Below are positions 61,846-64,000 of a stretch of DNA of 64,000 nucleotides, in pieces (the stretch's first letter is position 1; every line of letters begins with the position of its first letter). The position numbers and the translations under genes are program-made. The DNA is from Xanthobacteraceae bacterium. GTDB lineage: Bacteria; Pseudomonadota; Alphaproteobacteria; Rhizobiales; Xanthobacteraceae. Location: contig JASHOR010000101.1 in the NCBI GenBank assembly GCA_030041005.1, positions 1 through 64,000 on the forward strand, written 5' to 3'. The notes under the pieces are model-generated. The model worked only from the letters and a program-made list of their open reading frames with translations. It searched no databases and was not told where the DNA came from.

Positions 61846-63243
61846 ATGTATATGACGCTCGATCCGCTGCTGATATCGCGTCTGCAATGGGCCTGGGTGG
61901 TCTCCTGGCATATCCTGTTGCCGGCCTTCACCGTCGGACTGGCCTCCTACATAGCCGTTCTCGAAGGTCTCCATTTCTTTACCGGACGCGACGTCTGGTT
62001 TCGTCTGTCCGGATTTTGGACGCGAATCTTCGCGGTATCGTTCGGCATGGGCGTCGTCTCCGGCATCATCATGCCGTTTCAGTTCGGCACCAACTGGAGC
62101 CGCTTCAGCGAAGCGACCGCCGACGTGCTTTCTCCGTTGATGGCCTACGAGGGCCTGACGGCCTTCTTCCTGGAGGCGTCGTTTCTGGGCGTGCTCCTGT
62201 TCGGTCGTCGCCTGGTGCCGCCCTGGGTGCATTTTTTTGCCGCCCTCATGGTTGCGTTCGGAACGCTGTTTTCGTCGTTCTGGATTTTGGCGACCAACTC
62301 GTGGATGCAGACGCCGGCCGGCTATAAGATCGTCAACGGTCGTTTCGAGCCGGCCGATTGGCTCGCCATTATCTTCAACCCCTCCTTTCCCTACCGCCTC
62401 GCGCACAATGTGACGGCCTTCTACATCACGACCGCTTTCGTCGTGATGGGCGTGGGCGCCTGGCTCTTGCGCCGCGGTCGGGCCGTGGACGACGCGCGCG
62501 TCATGATCCGCATGGCGCTCAACCTCCTCATCGTCATCGTGCCGCTGCAAATATTTCTCGGCGACCAGCACGGACTCAACACGCTCGAATACCAGCCGGC
62601 GAAAATCGCCGCCATCGAGGGCCGTTACGACACCGAGCGGCCGACGCCGCTCACGCTGTTCGGCATTCCCGACGACGCCGATGCCGCGATGCACGACGCC
62701 ATCGAAATTCCCGATCTCGGCAGCCTCATTCTCACGCATTCATGGAACGGCGAGATCAAGGGCTTGAAGGAATGGCCGCCCGACCAGCGTCCGCCGGTGG
62801 CGCCGCCGTTCTTCGCCTTCCGCATCATGGTCGGAATAGGCCTTATCATGCTGGCGGTGGTGATCGTCGGCCAAATCCTGCAACTGCGCCGACGGCTTTG
62901 GGATTCGGTATGGTTCCTGCGGCTGTGCCAAATCGTGGCGCCGTTCGGCTTTCTCGCGGTTCTGGCCGGCTGGATCACCACCGAAGTCGGGCGCCAGCCC
63001 TGGACCGTTTACGGGCTGCTGCGCACGGCGGATTCGGTTTCGCCCTCGCTCACCGGAGCGAACGTTGCCGTCTCGCTTGCGCTCTATATCATCGTTTATT
63101 TGATCATGTTCCCGACCGGCATCGCGTTCATGCTCGGACTGGTGCGGCGCGGCCCGCAGGAGGCGGCCGAACCGCAACAGGTCGAGAGCGGCCGTCCGAA
63201 CCGGCCGTTCGAAGACGCCGCGCGCGCCGGCGCGGACGCGTAG
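61846..63243 (+). CDS. cydA: Cytochrome bd-type ubiquinol oxidase subunit I (CioA/CydA)
   Basis: 465 residues with nine hydrophobic helices. Heme ligand His residues are present in QWAWVVSWHILLP and QIFLGDQHGLNT; GWITTEVGRQPW is the conserved segment near the C-terminus. The Q-loop is short, as in the cyanide-insensitive CIO subgroup. It oxidises ubiquinol and reduces O2 to water in the inner membrane. Start at 61846 or the ATG at 61852; there is no clear ribosome-binding site. The downstream cydB gene starts after 11 bp. Confidence 0.92.
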   Translation: MYMTLDPLLISRLQWAWVVSWHILLPAFTVGLASYIAVLEGLHFFTGRDVWFRLSGFWTRIFAVSFGMGVVSGIIMPFQFGTNWSRFSEATADVLSPLMAYEGLTAFFLEASFLGVLLFGRRLVPPWVHFFAALMVAFGTLFSSFWILATNSWMQTPAGYKIVNGRFEPADWLAIIFNPSFPYRLAHNVTAFYITTAFVVMGVGAWLLRRGRAVDDARVMIRMALNLLIVIVPLQIFLGDQHGLNTLEYQPAKIAAIEGRYDTERPTPLTLFGIPDDADAAMHDAIEIPDLGSLILTHSWNGEIKGLKEWPPDQRPPVAPPFFAFRIMVGIGLIMLAVVIVGQILQLRRRLWDSVWFLRLCQIVAPFGFLAVLAGWITTEVGRQPWTVYGLLRTADSVSPSLTGANVAVSLALYIIVYLIMFPTGIAFMLGLVRRGPQEAAEPQQVESGRPNRPFEDAARAGADA

Positions 63244-63254
63244 CGGATAGCGCC

Positions 63255-64000
63255 ATGGTTCTCGATCTGGTGCCGCTGTGGACCGTGCTGCTCGGGCTCG
63301 CGGTGTTCTATTACGTGGTGTTCGACGGCTTCGATCTGGGTGTCGGCATCCTCTATGGCTTCGTTGCCGATGAGGAGCGGCGCGGCATCGTGATGAACTC
63401 GATCGCGCCGATCTGGGACGGCAACGAAACCTGGCTCGTGTTCGGCGGCTTGGGCCTGCTTGCCGCATTCCCGATTGCCTTCGCCATCATCATTCCGGCG
63501 GTCTATTTCCCGATTCTGATCATGCTGCTGGCGCTGGTGTTTCGCGGCGTCGCATTCGAGTTTCGCTTCAAGCATGAAGCGTTGCGGCGGCTCTGGGACC
63601 GCGCCTTTCACGGCGGCTCGATCGTGGCCACCTACGCGCAGGGAGTCGTGCTCGGCACCTTCATTCAGGGATTCAAGGTCAACGGCCAACAATTCGGCGG
63701 CACGTCGCTCGATTGGGTGACGCCGTTCGCGCTTCTGGTCGGGCTTGCCTTGGTTTTCGGCTACAGCCTGCTCGGCGCCGGCTGGCTTGTGCTCAAGACC
63801 GAGGGCGCGCTGCAGCAGTGGGCGCGCCACGCCGGCCGCATTGCGCTTGTCGGGGTCGCCGTGGCCATTGTGGGGGTGAGCATCTGGACGCCAATGGCGA
63901 ACGCCCGCATCGCGCAACGCTGGTTCACTTGGCCCGACGTCGCCTTGCTGTCGCCGGTGCCGATCATCACCGCTCTGCTCGTGATCGGCGAGTGGTTTGC
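63255..64000 (+). CDS. cydB: Cytochrome bd-type ubiquinol oxidase subunit II (CioB/CydB), partial
   Basis: Starts at the ATG 63255 after AGCGGATAGCGCC and is open to the end of the window (248 codons seen). It begins MVLDLVPLWTVLLGLAVFYY, then VVFDGFDLGVGIL, the signature of subunit II, and APIWDGNETWLVFGG. Multiple hydrophobic helices follow. It pairs with cydA. The C-terminal part lies beyond the window. Confidence 0.93.
   Translation, partial: MVLDLVPLWTVLLGLAVFYYVVFDGFDLGVGILYGFVADEERRGIVMNSIAPIWDGNETWLVFGGLGLLAAFPIAFAIIIPAVYFPILIMLLALVFRGVAFEFRFKHEALRRLWDRAFHGGSIVATYAQGVVLGTFIQGFKVNGQQFGGTSLDWVTPFALLVGLALVFGYSLLGAGWLVLKTEGALQQWARHAGRIALVGVAVAIVGVSIWTPMANARIAQRWFTWPDVALLSPVPIITALLVIGEWF

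Noticed and set aside
1-64000. tRNA and rRNA genes
   Set aside because: No tRNA cloverleaf signature or rRNA segment was found by eye in the intergenic regions. A dedicated scan is still needed.

Overview
The window looks like the chromosome of a high-GC alphaproteobacterium of the order Hyphomicrobiales, close to the Bradyrhizobiaceae/Xanthobacteraceae. The evidence is the ChpT-CtrA cell-cycle phosphorelay next to a chemotaxis operon and fliI/fliJ, an EipA (DUF1134) envelope protein, the fabI-phosphatase-aroC-ribBA order, and several short dispersed repeats of the kind common in that group. All calls come from reading the sequence and remembered family motifs; no database search was run.

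Layout. 1-4 kb: a membrane-anchored coiled-coil protein, eipA, a YHS-domain protein and cysQ. 3.9-13.4 kb: chpT, cheA-cheW-cheY-cheB-cheR, convergent ctrA behind a bidirectional terminator, then divergent fliI-fliJ. 13.6-16.2 kb: an ECF sigma factor, its anti-sigma factor and an unusual solute-binding-like protein without a signal peptide. 16.2-19.1 kb: flhA, with a near-consensus CtrA box upstream, and a DUF3617 protein. 19.1-22.5 kb: livHMGF branched-chain amino acid ABC transporter genes without a binding protein. 22.7-25.6 kb: a tight three-gene operon of two apparently exported nicotinamide-type oxidoreductases and a transporter resembling nucleotide exchangers. 25.6-26.8 kb: a 1.1-kb gene-free, hairpin-rich block. 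26.8-34 kb: a very large TPR/glycosyltransferase/TPR/sulfotransferase fusion divergent from a repeat-rich autotransporter. 34-35.8 kb: gene debris (N-terminal stub of a serine hydrolase, C-terminal stub of a GntP permease) around an HdeD-family protein. 35.8-40.3 kb: an RND efflux adaptor and pump. 40.4-45.5 kb: fabI, histidine phosphatase, aroC, ribBA and ald, all on the minus strand. 45.9-48.2 kb: a second ECF sigma/anti-sigma pair and a TauD-like dioxygenase. 48.2-53.6 kb: DnaJ-like chaperone, lipoprotein, pdxH, SDR, FAD monooxygenase and a cupin-like protein. 53.8-58.8 kb: PhyH-family dioxygenase, an RlmD/TrmA-type RNA methyltransferase, tlyA and dxs. 59.1-64 kb: three-domain LigD and cydA, with cydB cut by the window edge.

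The clearest feature that is not a gene is a family of about 165-bp intergenic repeats. Each is built from two different imperfect palindromes, and the ends carry CTAG or a one-base variant. Three full-length copies (2.8, 43.8 and 54.6 kb), one 190-bp composite copy (45.7 kb) and one tandem-junction remnant (15.3 kb) lie in this window. The composite copy carries paired, pairing-preserving substitutions in one stem. Two copies supply the stop codon of the neighbouring gene. Two other dispersed repeat types occur at 50.6 and 53.6 kb. No tRNA, rRNA, CRISPR array or transposase gene was recognised.
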